The translations under genes and the position numbers were made by a program. DNA of 64,000 bases. Source: Gracilaria gracilis. Lineage: Eukaryota; Rhodophyta; Florideophyceae; Gracilariales; Gracilariaceae. The DNA is taken from the NCBI GenBank assembly GCA_030374805.1, contig JARGSG010000184.1:186001-250000 (forward strand). Reading direction: 5' to 3'. This document shows positions 10,245 to 20,004 of this stretch, in pieces; position 1 is the first letter of the stretch; every line of letters starts with the position of its first letter. The notes beneath the pieces were generated by a model. It ran no database searches. It was not told the DNA's origin and was given only the letters and a program-made list of their open reading frames with translations.

Positions 10245-12525
10245 CTCTTCACCACACGAAACGAGCGATAAGCTACTCACAGGGGGTACCAAGCGAACAG
10301 TATACACTTCGCTAATGGTCCCTTTACATACAAAACAATCGGCGTTACCTGACCCCTTAGAAGGGGGAACCGACGCTAGCCGACTTGGGGCGAGGCATCT
10401 GTTTTTTTTCTCTTCCACCCTTTCTAGAGTCAGGAGTTTGCATATTTCAAGCGCTACAGTCGTCTTTGATGTAGTCGCTGCTCAAATGATACGACTGTAA
10501 CATTCGTTGGCTTTTGAAGTGTGGTGCAATCGTCCGCCCGCGCCGTTCTAGCCCTGTTCAAGTGCTTATCGAGATGAAGTGTGGCCGCAATTGTACTGGC
10601 ACCTTCAACATCCTGAAAATAAGTTCTCGCGCAGGTGCACATATTCTATATTCAACCTGAGTGCGTGTGATTCATGGGTCGGTTCACAATTAAGACAAGC
10701 TCCTCCCTTGACTTTGAACTTGCTTGGTTTGATTTTGCTCTTGTTGGTATCTGCTTTGCAAGTTGCTCCGAAGTGATACGGTAGCATCACTACGGTTTCA
10801 AGGTAACTTGCGATGTCGGTGACAGCATACAAGAGAACGGGGAGATATAATATGGGGAAAACACAGATCTGCTGTTCTGACTCAACACTAGGATCAGTAG
10901 TCGTTTGCCAGCAACAGAAAGGGGGGTTCACCCTGTGAATTCTGAACTCCCTCATCCACAGCGGCGGTAAACTTGAATAACTTAACTTCATATTTTCTTC
11001 TCTCCCTACCACGGGTAGTGTAACTTAGGCCCGTTGCAGACGCATGAGATTATGTGATCAAATCACGGTCTGTACAGCTTGTTCTCCATTTGCGTACTCT
11101 CGCGCTGAATCCGTTTGTGTCTGCCTGCTCAAAGGGAGAAGTAACCCTTTACTCCAATTCAATTTTGTGTCGGCATCAACGACTGTAACGCGGTGTTGAA
11201 TGCGATTTGTGATCACGCAAGCCCCAGAACAGTAATTGTTTTCCGGGCTCAGGATGCCCTGCATCGCTCCATTAGCATTATTATTAGGGTCCCTTCTTCT
11301 TTCTCATCTCTCGCAACTCTCATGTGGTTGCAAGACTCAACGGTTCCTAACGTTAAGAGCGTTACTTGTTGGCGGCTTGGAGTTTCTGGTGATTGGAGCT
11401 GTAAATCAGGTTGAGACGGGGGTGGGAGCAGATGGTGTAACTTTAGCGGTTGTGTATGAGACAATCGGAAGGGTTTGTATGACGCGTGGACATGTCGAAG
11501 GCGTGTGAGGTAATGGAGCAAGGCCGGCGGTTATGCGCATGACCAGATCTGTGTTACACAACAAGGGTAGCGTTAACCCTTTAGCTCTAACCAAAGTAGT
11601 GAAGGTTATGACCACGGCTGGTAAAATGACGTGTGTCTCTCATGAGGAAAATTGATGTGTAGCTTTTGGATCTTGGACGAGCCCTTTCCGGAGAGAAGGA
11701 TTTTGTGACCAAATACAGTATATATACCGTGTAGCGTTTTAACCCCTACCGCTACATGTGATAAGCAGTCAGGGACACGCGGCAAAACGAGCTGCGCGGT
11801 AAGTTTAAGTTACGCAACCATGGGGTGGGGTGGGGCTGGAGGCGGATACGCTTGTATTATTATTAGTATGGAAGCAGATGGAGTCGGAGAGAAATGAACG
11901 GTATTGTGTCAAGCAGTGACAAGACATGTCTGTGGATATAAGGGTCAGTCAGCGACGTAACGCCATCTGTCGTGGCGGATGCAAGATCATTATCATGTCA
12001 TGATGATAAAGTGTTGTGTGATGCCGTTGGCTCTGTAAACGGTAGCGTAGTGTCTATCTAGCGGGGCTTGAGAGTTTGTCGTAGTTGATGTGCTTGTATC
12101 TCTGTAGCTGGAGGCGCCGTTAATCGGGTAGATAAACCGTTGGCGTGGATGCAAGGACATGAACGGCGACAAACTGAACGCTGGACCTGTAGGATGTCAA
12201 GTTATATTTGCACGCAAGCAGCAGCACCGTTGATTATGGGCGTATACAGTGATAAATGGATGTGTTTTATTGATTAGAGTAACAATGTGATGACACGGAG
12301 TTGTGTACTTTTTGCACGCCAATGCTACTTTTGGCCATTGTTTAGCAAGTGTCGAGCATGATTCCGCGGCGGCGCGGAATCACAGCGTGATGGGCACAGC
12401 GGCAAGAACAAGCATGGTGCACAAAGGTGGTCTCTAGAGACTCTCTAGTTAGAGAGGCGTTAAAAGTACCTTCGTAACTGTGACTGCAACGGAAATCACA
12501 CATTGATAGAATAGAAAGAGTACAA

Positions 12526-12561
<36 letters not shown>

Positions 12562-13125
12562 GGGGGCCCGCACGACGCAGCGCGGCGGCGAGTGCAACAT
12601 GCAGTGGAAGTTTTGCATGTAACGGGCCAGCGGGGGCGCGCGTGCGTGCATGTTTGACTGCAAAACATATCGCAAGGCGCAGAATATCGAGCACGCAAAC
12701 GATAGATACGCTGCACAAGGAGCATGCTCTCCGATTGCAAGGCGGCGGCCAGTGCAACTGCGCGCGCGCCACTGGCCACACGCCAAGCGAAGGGAGCGTT
12801 GAAGCAGATATAGACACAAGTGGCACGTCTACCGCCAAGCCGGCGCAGCGACAGTCCATGTAGCTCGAGCTCGAGGCGCACGTTGCACGGCGCCAAGCTG
12901 AGGCGCGATGAGACGCACGACGCTTGTACGGCGCCAAGTGAGAAACGTGATGGCGCTTATCGTGAGCCATGCAAGCATTCGGGCCAGGCTGACGGTGCAC
13001 ACGCAGTAAAAGCAATCAAGTGGTTTAGATGCTTGACCCAAGTAATTAAGCTAACTGCTAAGCGACACATCACAGCAGCGCAGCGTGCTGAGCAGCAGGA
13101 AGGCGGCGGCGTGAGCGCGCAGTGG
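10245..13125. other. Gene-poor 2.9-kb region
   Basis: No supported gene. The first 2 kb is of mixed composition with only overlapping short frames. From about 12.5 kb the composition turns GC-rich and begins with a 35-base poly-G run. Long frames on the minus strand at 12342-13015 include translated homopolymer (poly-Pro) and are not credible. A gene with several short exons, or an RNA gene, could be missed here. Confidence 0.45.
12526..12560. repeat. 35-base poly-G run
   Basis: An uninterrupted run of 35 G is followed by one A and more G. Such a tract can form G-quadruplexes and its true length is uncertain in most sequencing data. It marks the left edge of a GC-rich island. Confidence 0.9.
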
Positions 13126-13941
13126 TCAAACAGATGACCATGACGTATCGCCTCGGCGAGCGGTGGCCGCATCGCGAACTGGTTTGTACGACAGGCGGTG
13201 GATGGCGCACGGACCGTACTTGTCGAGAGCGGCGCGGTGATCGCTTGTGGGGTAACCAACGTTGCGCTCGAAGGCGTAGCGCGGATACTGGTGCGCATAC
13301 TGCAGCATGATATCATCGCGCAGCACCTTTGCGACCACTCCAGCAGCAGCAACCAAGCAGAGCAGCGCATCGCCTCGCACAACGGCGCGCTGCGCACACG
13401 ACAAGCGCGGCAGCGTGAGGTGGCCGTCGACGTAGAGCAGCTGCGGCGACGCAGGCAGCAGCAGCACGGCGTCGGCCATGGCGGCCAGACGCGCGTTGAG
13501 CACGTTGTGGCGGTCCACAACCGAAGGCGCCACCACGCAATGCGCCACGCTGAGCGCGGGGTGTCGGCAGACGTGTTGGAACACTTTCGCGCGCTGCAAG
13601 CGCGACAGTCGCTTGGAGTCATCCAGCAGCGCCGGGAACGGCGAGGAGGCGAGCGGCGCGGCGGCGGCGGCCGTGTCCAGCATGACGGCGGCCGCCACCA
13701 GCGGGCCGGCCAGCGCGCCCGCGCCCGCCTCGTCGCACCCGGCGATAAGCCGCTCTGCGCGCGCGAGCTGCCGCGCGCCGTCGCGCTGCAGCGTGGCGCG
13801 GCGCGCCGCCGCGCCGGGTGCCTTCTTCGTCGCGCTGCTGCTCGTCGCCGACGCCGCCGCCGCGCGCGCGCCGCCGGTGAGGCGAACGGCCGTGCGCACC
13901 GGCGGCGCCGGCGCGAAGCAAGCCGCCGCGCCGTCGCCCAT
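13126..13941 (-). CDS. Bacterial-type ribonuclease HII
   Basis: 271-residue RnhB-family enzyme that nicks RNA in RNA/DNA hybrids and excises ribonucleotides from DNA. An Ala/Arg-rich ~60-residue leader suggests import into plastid or mitochondrion (inference). Catalytic core: IAGCDEAGAGALAGP with Asp70 and Glu71, LLDDSKRLS, YVDGH with Asp162, VVRGDA with Asp181, then AAAGVVAKVLRDD and YPTSDHRAALDKYGPC. The spacing Asp70-Asp162-Asp181 matches bacterial RNase HII. Odd: the Gly-Arg-Gly motif that senses the 2'-OH of the ribonucleotide reads Gly-Ala-Gly (73-75), and the usual KGDSK/ASI segment is divergent. The gene is far more GC-rich than most of the window, and the antisense strand is also open over this region. 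Confidence 0.85.
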   Translation of the reverse strand: MGDGAAACFAPAPPVRTAVRLTGGARAAAASATSSSATKKAPGAAARRATLQRDGARQLARAERLIAGCDEAGAGALAGPLVAAAVMLDTAAAAAPLASSPFPALLDDSKRLSRLQRAKVFQHVCRHPALSVAHCVVAPSVVDRHNVLNARLAAMADAVLLLPASPQLLYVDGHLTLPRLSCAQRAVVRGDALLCLVAAAGVVAKVLRDDIMLQYAHQYPRYAFERNVGYPTSDHRAALDKYGPCAIHRLSYKPVRDAATARRGDTSWSSV

Positions 13942-14881
13942 GGATGATCCTGTGCTCTAGGTCAAGCCGCCACTTCCAGTGGCGGCGCTTTGCGGGTGGG
14001 CGTTTGGGCGGGGGGGGGTGGGGGGCTTCGGCGGGGGGGGGTGGGGGGCTTCCCCCCCCCCCCGGGGGAAGCCACAACAGCGCAGCGCGCGCGCGCATCA
14101 TCTCGCAGTGTGACGCATGCGTGACGGCGCGCACGCGCGCGGCGCGCCCAGCGCGCAATCGCACCGTTCACAGCGCGACACGTACGCACAGCGCGCGCAA
14201 CAAACGTGCGCGAGAAACGTGCGCGCGGCGCCATGGGCCGATGGGGGCGCGGGGGGGGGGGGGGGGGCGGCGCGCGCGCGCGTGCGGCGCGCGCGCAGGA
14301 GCGATGTGCGCGCGCGCAGGAAGGGCGCCGCGCATCGCTGCCACTTGCGTAGATCTCCGATGGCGCGCGCGTCGCGTCGCGCCGCGCCGCTGCGCGCGCC
14401 TTTGCGTTGTGCTGCTTCCACGCTTTCATAAACGCCCCACAGTGCGCCTGCGCTTCCGTGCCACGCCGTTACGCCCTCCGCGCACGCGCACAGCTCTCGT
14501 GCTCCCCTCGTCCAGTATTTACGCATCCCCCCCCTCCCCCTCCCCTCAACCACTTCTCACTCCCCTCCCTTCCCCCTCCCCCCTATACTTGCCTCTCTCT
14601 CGCACAAATCCCCCTCTTCTCCTCCCCAGGCCCCCCGCTCCCCGCCTTCCCCTTCCCTACTGCCCCTGTTTCCATTCCTCCGTTTCCTCCTGCGCCTCTC
14701 TCGCACCCCTTCCTTCTTCCTTCCCTTCCCTTTCCCTTCGCTCCAACACCGTTCCGCCCCCAACCGCCGCCACTCGCTTCCTTTGCGCTCGCTCGCTCCA
14801 AACTCCTTCCACCCTCCGCATTCCTTGCCTTCACTTCCCAAACCCAAAACCCGTGTTTCCCCTCCCCCCCCCCCCGCTAAC
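13942..14881. promoter_or_regulatory. GC-rich divergent promoter and pyrimidine-rich leader
   Basis: A divergent promoter region between RNase HII (-) and the tandem-motif gene (+). The left part is CG/GC-dinucleotide rich with long G and C runs; the right part (about 14500-14880) is almost pure C/T on the plus strand and should be the 5' leader of the gene starting at 14882. Long frames on both strands here are products of the biased composition. Confidence 0.5.
14007..14066. repeat. Two 23-nt G-rich direct repeats followed by a C run
   Basis: The 23-base unit beginning GGCGGGGGG and ending GGGCTTC occurs twice in direct succession (14007-14029, 14030-14052), then a run of about 12 C and five G. 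G runs can pair with the C run or form G-quadruplexes. Exact lengths may be affected by sequencing. Confidence 0.75.
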
Positions 14882-16021
14882 ATGGCCACCACGCTCACCC
14901 CCGAGGAGCAGGCCAAGCACGTCACCATTTGGAACCGTCGGGAGCGCCGCAAGATTGCCGGCAACGCCGCCCCGCTCCGCCGAAACCTCTCCCGCTACCT
15001 CCACAAGCACCCCGAGTGCGAGGAATACGTCGGCCAGGACAAAGACCCCACCCAACCCGACTCGCATGAAATCGACCCCATCACCGGTGAGCCCATCTCC
15101 GTGCAGAACGAGCACGTCCCCATCTGGCACAGAATCGATCGCCGTAAAGTTACGGGCAATGCTGCCCCCTTGCGCAAGAACCTCGTCACCTACTTGAAAA
15201 AGAACCCCAACTGCGAGGTTTACGACGGCCAGGACAAGCAGCCCAACCCTTCCTCAAGCTGGCACTACTCTTCGCACAACCTCAATTCTTCAGTAGATGC
15301 ACATGGCCTCTCTCGTTCGCACGCGCACACCAGTCCCATCTCTATTAACGCCCCTAACCGCCCTGCCCCAACGTCGCAACAAGTGCAGTATCAAATCCAT
15401 CTGCAGACCCATCAGCCCGTCAACACTGCCATAGCAAGCGCCAACAAAGAGTGCCACTGGGATCCCCCACCACTTTCAATCAATGCCGCGGACAACAACA
15501 ACAACAACAACCAATCCAGTCCACGCCAACGCAGTCAGCCCATGCAGATTCCTCAACCCACTCATGTCAACGACCTGCCGTACGCTGAAATGGCCTCCTC
15601 GTGGTCCAACAACCCAGAGTGGCTCTCCCATACCACTAGCGTCCATAATCACTCATCAGCTCAACCTTTTGGCTGTTGTGCCTTTATGCAGTCCTTCAAC
15701 TCTCAGATGTGCGGCTCCCCTATGGATACCACCCACGACAGCCACCCGATGACCATTCCCATACCAGGCGACAGTGCTCGCGAACGTGACCTTCTCATCC
15801 CGAGTTCGTTCGGCCCAGAGACAAGCACCATGGACTATGCCGCCGCCTTCATGTGTGTCACTCCCAAGAGCATTGATCTTGACCACGACGCCTTCCAATT
15901 TTCGCCCAGCAATTATTTGCTTGCTTCGTCACTACCGAAAGCAAGTCCGCCCCGTGCAAGTCCTATCTTGCCTTCGTGTCAGACACTCAACCCATCTATG
16001 CTTGGCGCTGGAAAGGAGTAG
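14882..16021 (+). CDS. Protein with two tandem 42-residue basic motifs, putative regulator
   Basis: 379-residue protein, not assigned to a family I can name. Two tandem copies of a basic motif occupy residues 13-54 and 78-119: H-V-x-I-W-x-R-x-x-R-R-K-x-x-G-N-A-A-P-L-R-x-N-L-x-x-Y-L-x-K-x-P-x-C-E-x-Y-x-G-Q-D-K. Both copies retain Trp, GNAAPLR and GQDK, separated by a short acidic linker. The remaining 260 residues are Ser/Asn/Gln/His/Pro-rich and disordered, with an Asn run. A short basic DNA- or chromatin-binding-like module followed by a disordered tail suggests a nuclear regulator, but this is inference. The ATG at 14882 starts right before the first motif; the upstream extension begins at TTG and translates the C/T-rich leader. 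Confidence 0.75.
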   Translation: MATTLTPEEQAKHVTIWNRRERRKIAGNAAPLRRNLSRYLHKHPECEEYVGQDKDPTQPDSHEIDPITGEPISVQNEHVPIWHRIDRRKVTGNAAPLRKNLVTYLKKNPNCEVYDGQDKQPNPSSSWHYSSHNLNSSVDAHGLSRSHAHTSPISINAPNRPAPTSQQVQYQIHLQTHQPVNTAIASANKECHWDPPPLSINAADNNNNNNQSSPRQRSQPMQIPQPTHVNDLPYAEMASSWSNNPEWLSHTTSVHNHSSAQPFGCCAFMQSFNSQMCGSPMDTTHDSHPMTIPIPGDSARERDLLIPSSFGPETSTMDYAAAFMCVTPKSIDLDHDAFQFSPSNYLLASSLPKASPPRASPILPSCQTLNPSMLGAGKE

Positions 16022-17649
16022 GGGCCCGGTATGCCTCACTTAGCCACCCAATTTCCTTCTGCAATCGTCACAGGCGCGCCCGATGGAAAGCAACCACCTT
16101 CACAATGCTCTGTTCGTGCTTTGTTGGAATATAACCTTACTCCGTACCAACATGTGCAATTCAACTGCCGCGCATTGTTGTTGTGCATAACGTGCTCTCC
16201 TACTGGACTGCGCCTTGCTCTCCGCTTCTGCTGTACACCACACTCATCTTGCGCTCAACTTTGTTATCCCTTTTCCCTTACCCCTCCCCCCCCTTCGCCC
16301 ATTTGCAATCTCACACACTACCTGTTCTTGCACTCGCTCATTTTTGTTTTCTTTCGTTCATGCACCTGGAAGACGCGAGACAACGAGACAACTCAAAGTA
16401 CCCACATTAGTCTCTTGAGAGGTACCCCCGTTCTTGTTTTGCTTTTTTTCGGAGCTCGTCAGCAACAACTGGCATTGGTGATGTATGCCCGTGTCTGTTC
16501 ACGGGTATGAAACTGAATGTGCTGGATAGCTGATTTGCCGGTTGTTGGGTTACATACCGAAGGTCGCTTCACCGTCGCGCACAAATCTCTCTCCACCCCC
16601 TCCCCCCCCACGCAATCGGTGACCTTCCAAACTTACCGCTTCTTCCGATCGAAGTGGTCCGCTCTTTCGCTCAAGCCTGTATGGGTTTGTTCAACCCCCA
16701 ACCGCCGGATTCATCCGGCCATGGACAAGTAACCAACCGAATTCGTTCGCTTTATGTTTTTTACTAATCGAGATGGAGTTTTTTTTCCCGCACTATTGGT
16801 CTGTGTTTCAACGACAACCAATATCGAGTGCCATGTACCAAAAGAATGTCATCCAAAAGGACATAATTCGACCAACCGCCGTCACGTTCAGTCAAATCTT
16901 TCGAGATGCTGCGCCATCGTCGTTCCTCGTGTATTTATGGGTCGTACGCCGTCCCTGAGTACGCTTGCGCTCTTTTCCTTTACACATGTAGAGGCCATAT
17001 GGAACTTAGATGGTTTGAATCCAAGATTTGTATTGTAATAGAGTGCTTTTCATGTCTCGTGATACCAAAACGAGATATATTATGTGATAGGTTGATGTCA
17101 TATGTTCATCTAGAGGATCTTATTGTTTTACGTTTGTTTCAATGAATACTGAACTGTTTTTCCGAACTTCCCCCAGTTGTGTTTCTTTCTCCCCGCCGAA
17201 ATTCATGCGTTCGTGGACAACACGTTTCCGTTACTTCATGTCTAACAACGCGAAAACACACACGGGGCCCGTGTCTGCCCTTCTATTGCTTCGCACGAAA
17301 TCCCGTTCTTCAGCTTTCGTTTCGAAATCGTTTCGCGTGCTCCGTGTTCAAAACACCGTATCCAGCCGTTTGGTTACGGTCTCGTTCGTATACGTGGCCG
17401 AATCCTCAAAGGCCTTGTAGTATGAAGTTGGAGCCCCAGCAGCCATCGTGAACATGGTCCATCATGACCATGTTCACGATGACTGGGGGCTCCTGTCTCA
17501 ACCCAACCCAGTGTCGGTAGACACACGACAGTGAACTCGAAAGTGTAATTAGGCAGAGCCAACGATGTAAATGCTACCTACACACATGGGCTCGCATGGA
17601 AAAGAAGTAGGCGCAAGCTTTAGGTACTGAAACGAAATGGTGATGAATC
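16022..17649. other. Convergent intergenic region
   Basis: 1.6 kb between the ends of the tandem-motif gene (+) and the eIF2B-like gene (-). Frames such as 16031-16510 are translated C/T-rich sequence without motifs. The stretch includes the hairpin at 17430-17493. Confidence 0.5.
17430..17493. repeat. Long inverted repeat (hairpin)
   Basis: Arms at 17430-17459 and 17466-17493 are complementary apart from a small bulge; the inner 16 bp (CATCGTGAACATGGTC with its complement) are perfect, around a 6-base loop. It lies between convergent genes, close to the expected 3' end of the eIF2B-like transcript. It may be a foldback element, a small-RNA precursor or a transcript-end structure; the sequence alone does not decide. 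Confidence 0.85.
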
Positions 17650-18504
17650 TCACATGGGTGAAACACCCACTCGATGTGCTTCTATCTCATTTACGCGTCT
17701 CAGTACCTCTGGTGCTTCAGACACGCCCCACTGCGCGGTATCTAGTTCTGTGACGACTGCAGATATCTCTGTGGACTTGATAACGTCACCATCAGGTGAG
17801 CGCGCAACCAGCATACGATCCGAATACTTGACAGCCTGTGTAGCTACGACAACCGGCAAGCCGTTCTCGCGCGCGATTTGTACAAGTACAGCGGCCCCCT
17901 TTCGCGCCAAAACAGCGCCGTTATGACAGACCTCCTTCGCGCCAATTACTAGAACGTGCGTAGAGTCCAAGGCCTTTGCAGCTGCACTCAAGGTGGCGTA
18001 GCGCACGAAGGCGGAGGTTTGAGAGGCTAGTCGCGAGGCGAGAGCGCGACCTGGATAGTCTGGCGCTGAGTCGATGACTGTGAGGCGTTTTGTAGGATAG
18101 TTGAGTGCTAAGAAACAAGCCTCCACAACAGTGCTGCCCGAGAATACGGCTATGTGCGACCACTGTCGGTCTCTACACATGAGATCGAAGAAGGCGGACA
18201 CCTTTGCGCGCGCGCCATTGATTCGAACAGCTAGAAAGGAGTCCATGGCCGTAGTAGCAACTTGATACAAGGAGTCGTCATTCTGTGGGTGCGAGGTGAC
18301 AGCAGCCTGGACAGCATCCCTCTGAGCGCGCAGCGTGGGGTTTCTGACGGAAACCTCGTACGGGAAGACGGCTGAGATGTGACGGTTTATGGTGTCTCGA
18401 GGGTCATCCGTGGTGTGTCGCAGCGCTTGCAGCGTGGTGCGAAACGGACGATCGATGGACTGAGAGTGGGTGGAGGTGGTGGGCAGGTTGGCTAACGACG
18501 GCAT
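17650..18504 (-). CDS. eIF2B delta-subunit-like protein (IF-2B family)
   Basis: 284-residue protein of the eIF2B alpha/beta/delta Rossmann-like regulatory family. eIF2B is the nucleotide exchange factor for eIF2 in translation initiation. The C-terminal half carries the pattern VLVIGAKEVCHNGAVLARKG, then LPVVVATQAVKYSDRM, matching GAdxvlaNGxVmxrxGT and a VCCETYKF-like strand. The end (ISAVVTEL...APEVLRRV) is most like the delta subunit (ELVTxVVTELG...PVVLRV), as is the segment around ISAVFPYEVSVRN. It lacks the long N-terminal tail of animal delta subunits. The ATG at 18504 was chosen over a GTG 33 codons upstream that translates a GGGGAT repeat. Alternatives are the alpha or beta subunit or an archaeal-type family member. 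Confidence 0.7.
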   Translation of the reverse strand: MPSLANLPTTSTHSQSIDRPFRTTLQALRHTTDDPRDTINRHISAVFPYEVSVRNPTLRAQRDAVQAAVTSHPQNDDSLYQVATTAMDSFLAVRINGARAKVSAFFDLMCRDRQWSHIAVFSGSTVVEACFLALNYPTKRLTVIDSAPDYPGRALASRLASQTSAFVRYATLSAAAKALDSTHVLVIGAKEVCHNGAVLARKGAAVLVQIARENGLPVVVATQAVKYSDRMLVARSPDGDVIKSTEISAVVTELDTAQWGVSEAPEVLRRVNEIEAHRVGVSPM

Positions 18505-20004
18505 TTGGCGGACTTTGGCGAGCGTCGACGGCGGGAAGGACGCGACTTGGTGCGCCAGTAGAAGGGGATGGGGATGGGGATGGGCAGACAACACAAAAAG
18601 CACAGATACTCCGCCAGCTTGGACGTGGTGAGCGATACGCGCGGCGACTGTCGGTCAAAGAGGCGTTTGCACCAAGGAGAGCGCGCGTGGAGGCCGGCAA
18701 GTGGCGCAGGCGGCGGGGGAGGCAGGTGGGCGCCGCGGGGTGGGCGTCGAGACAGAGCTGCTGCAAATAGCGAGGGGACCGCGGTCCAGCGCGCGGCGGA
18801 CCGACAGCGAAGACAGCGTGACTGGGCGCCGATGTGACGTGACGGCGGTGAGCGCGCGCCTCACGCACGATCTTTGCACAGCACGCAATCGCACGCTGTG
18901 CGTGGCGCACTCGCCGCAAATTACAGCGCGGAGCGCGATACCTTCGCGCCTGTTGTGTGTGCGGTCAGCGGTCAGGCGCGACGGGTCGTGCTCCGGCCGT
19001 GTTGTGCCGTCGGACAGATAGATATACGCCTTGGCGCGTGCTGGCGGGCGAATGGTGGCGCCGTTCGTGCTTGCGCCATCGTGCTCGCGCCTTCGTGCCC
19101 GCGCCTTCGTGCTCGCGCCTTCGTGCTCGCGCCTTCGTGCTCGCGCCTTCGTGCTTGCGCCTGCGTGCTCGCGTCTTGGTGCGCTGTTGCCCGGTCGCCC
19201 GGTCGCGCCGCCACTCGCTACGGCAGCCTTAAAACTACGCCCACAGGGCGTGTGTCGTTAATAGCGCAGTTGGTTTACCCTTGTACTTGTTAATTAGTTT
19301 GGCGCCACGTACAAGGATTCATGGCAGTTCCACAGACAAGTCTACATTCTCGCGTCAGCAAGCGTCAACGTCCCCTCGTACTGCTCGTTGTGACTCATGA
19401 CGTTGAATCAAGGCACGATCCCCGTCTTCGCTGGACAAGGCACGCACGCACAACTCTGTGCATCCGTAGTCTTATTTGACGATACCACGCCGAGCACCAA
19501 TTCGCAACCTGGACGTTTCCTACTGGTAACGTTACACTATTGCAGCAGCCGTCGAAACAATTTGTCTAGCTAGACATGATCATGTCAGCGTGAGAAGTTC
19601 CCAATCGTGCTGGCCCAACTGAATTTAGCAGCGTCCTCTTCCTTCTCTTCGTCTCTTCTACGAGTCGGCATTGGTCCTACCCTTGGTAACCCCATGCCCT
19701 ATGATACCCCTTGGGTTGCGATAATCCCAACCCAACTTGGCGAGTGTGCCTTCCGTTGCACGCATCACGCGCCAGCACTTGCATCATCCACGCGTGAACC
19801 AAAAAACTTTCAAATTGGAGAACGGAACGAAAAGAGCCCAAACTTTGCATAAAACTTTTTAATTTTTGCGTTTGGCAAGATCCTTTTGTGATCCGCCAGC
19901 CTTGTCGTAGCGATTCGCTCCCCAATCTCAACAACCTCGCCACGGATGTCGAATCCCAACCGCAATCATCGCGCAATCACCCGAACCGTTCACAAACGTC
20001 CACC
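18505..20004. other. GC-rich divergent region eIF2B-like/FabI
   Basis: Divergent spacer. 18.5-19.25 kb is GC-rich with GGGGAT repeats (about 18566-18587) and a minisatellite. 19.25-20.0 kb is ordinary composition and should contain the FabI promoter. No supported gene; the Arg/Ala-rich frames come from the repeat. Confidence 0.5.
19067..19178. repeat. 14-nt minisatellite, 8 units
   Basis: Eight consecutive copies of a 14-base unit, consensus GTGCTCGCGCCTTC, with one or two changes per unit at the edges. Because 14 is not a multiple of three, all frames read through it and produce similar Arg/Ala/Leu/Ser peptides in three frames. It sits at the right edge of a GC-rich island. Confidence 0.92.

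Noticed and set aside
12342-13015. Several overlapping minus-strand frames with poly-Pro or similar runs
   Set aside because: They translate the poly-G tract and biased flanks; no motif.
13198-13947. 249-codon plus-strand frame over RNase HII
   Set aside because: Antisense to a gene with clear catalytic residues; kept open by GC-rich composition.
13944-15197. 417-codon plus-strand frame
   Set aside because: Translates the G/C runs and C/T-rich leader, then overlaps the tandem-motif gene out of frame.
18874-19293. Arg/Ala-rich frames
   Set aside because: Products of the 14-nt minisatellite, present in three frames.
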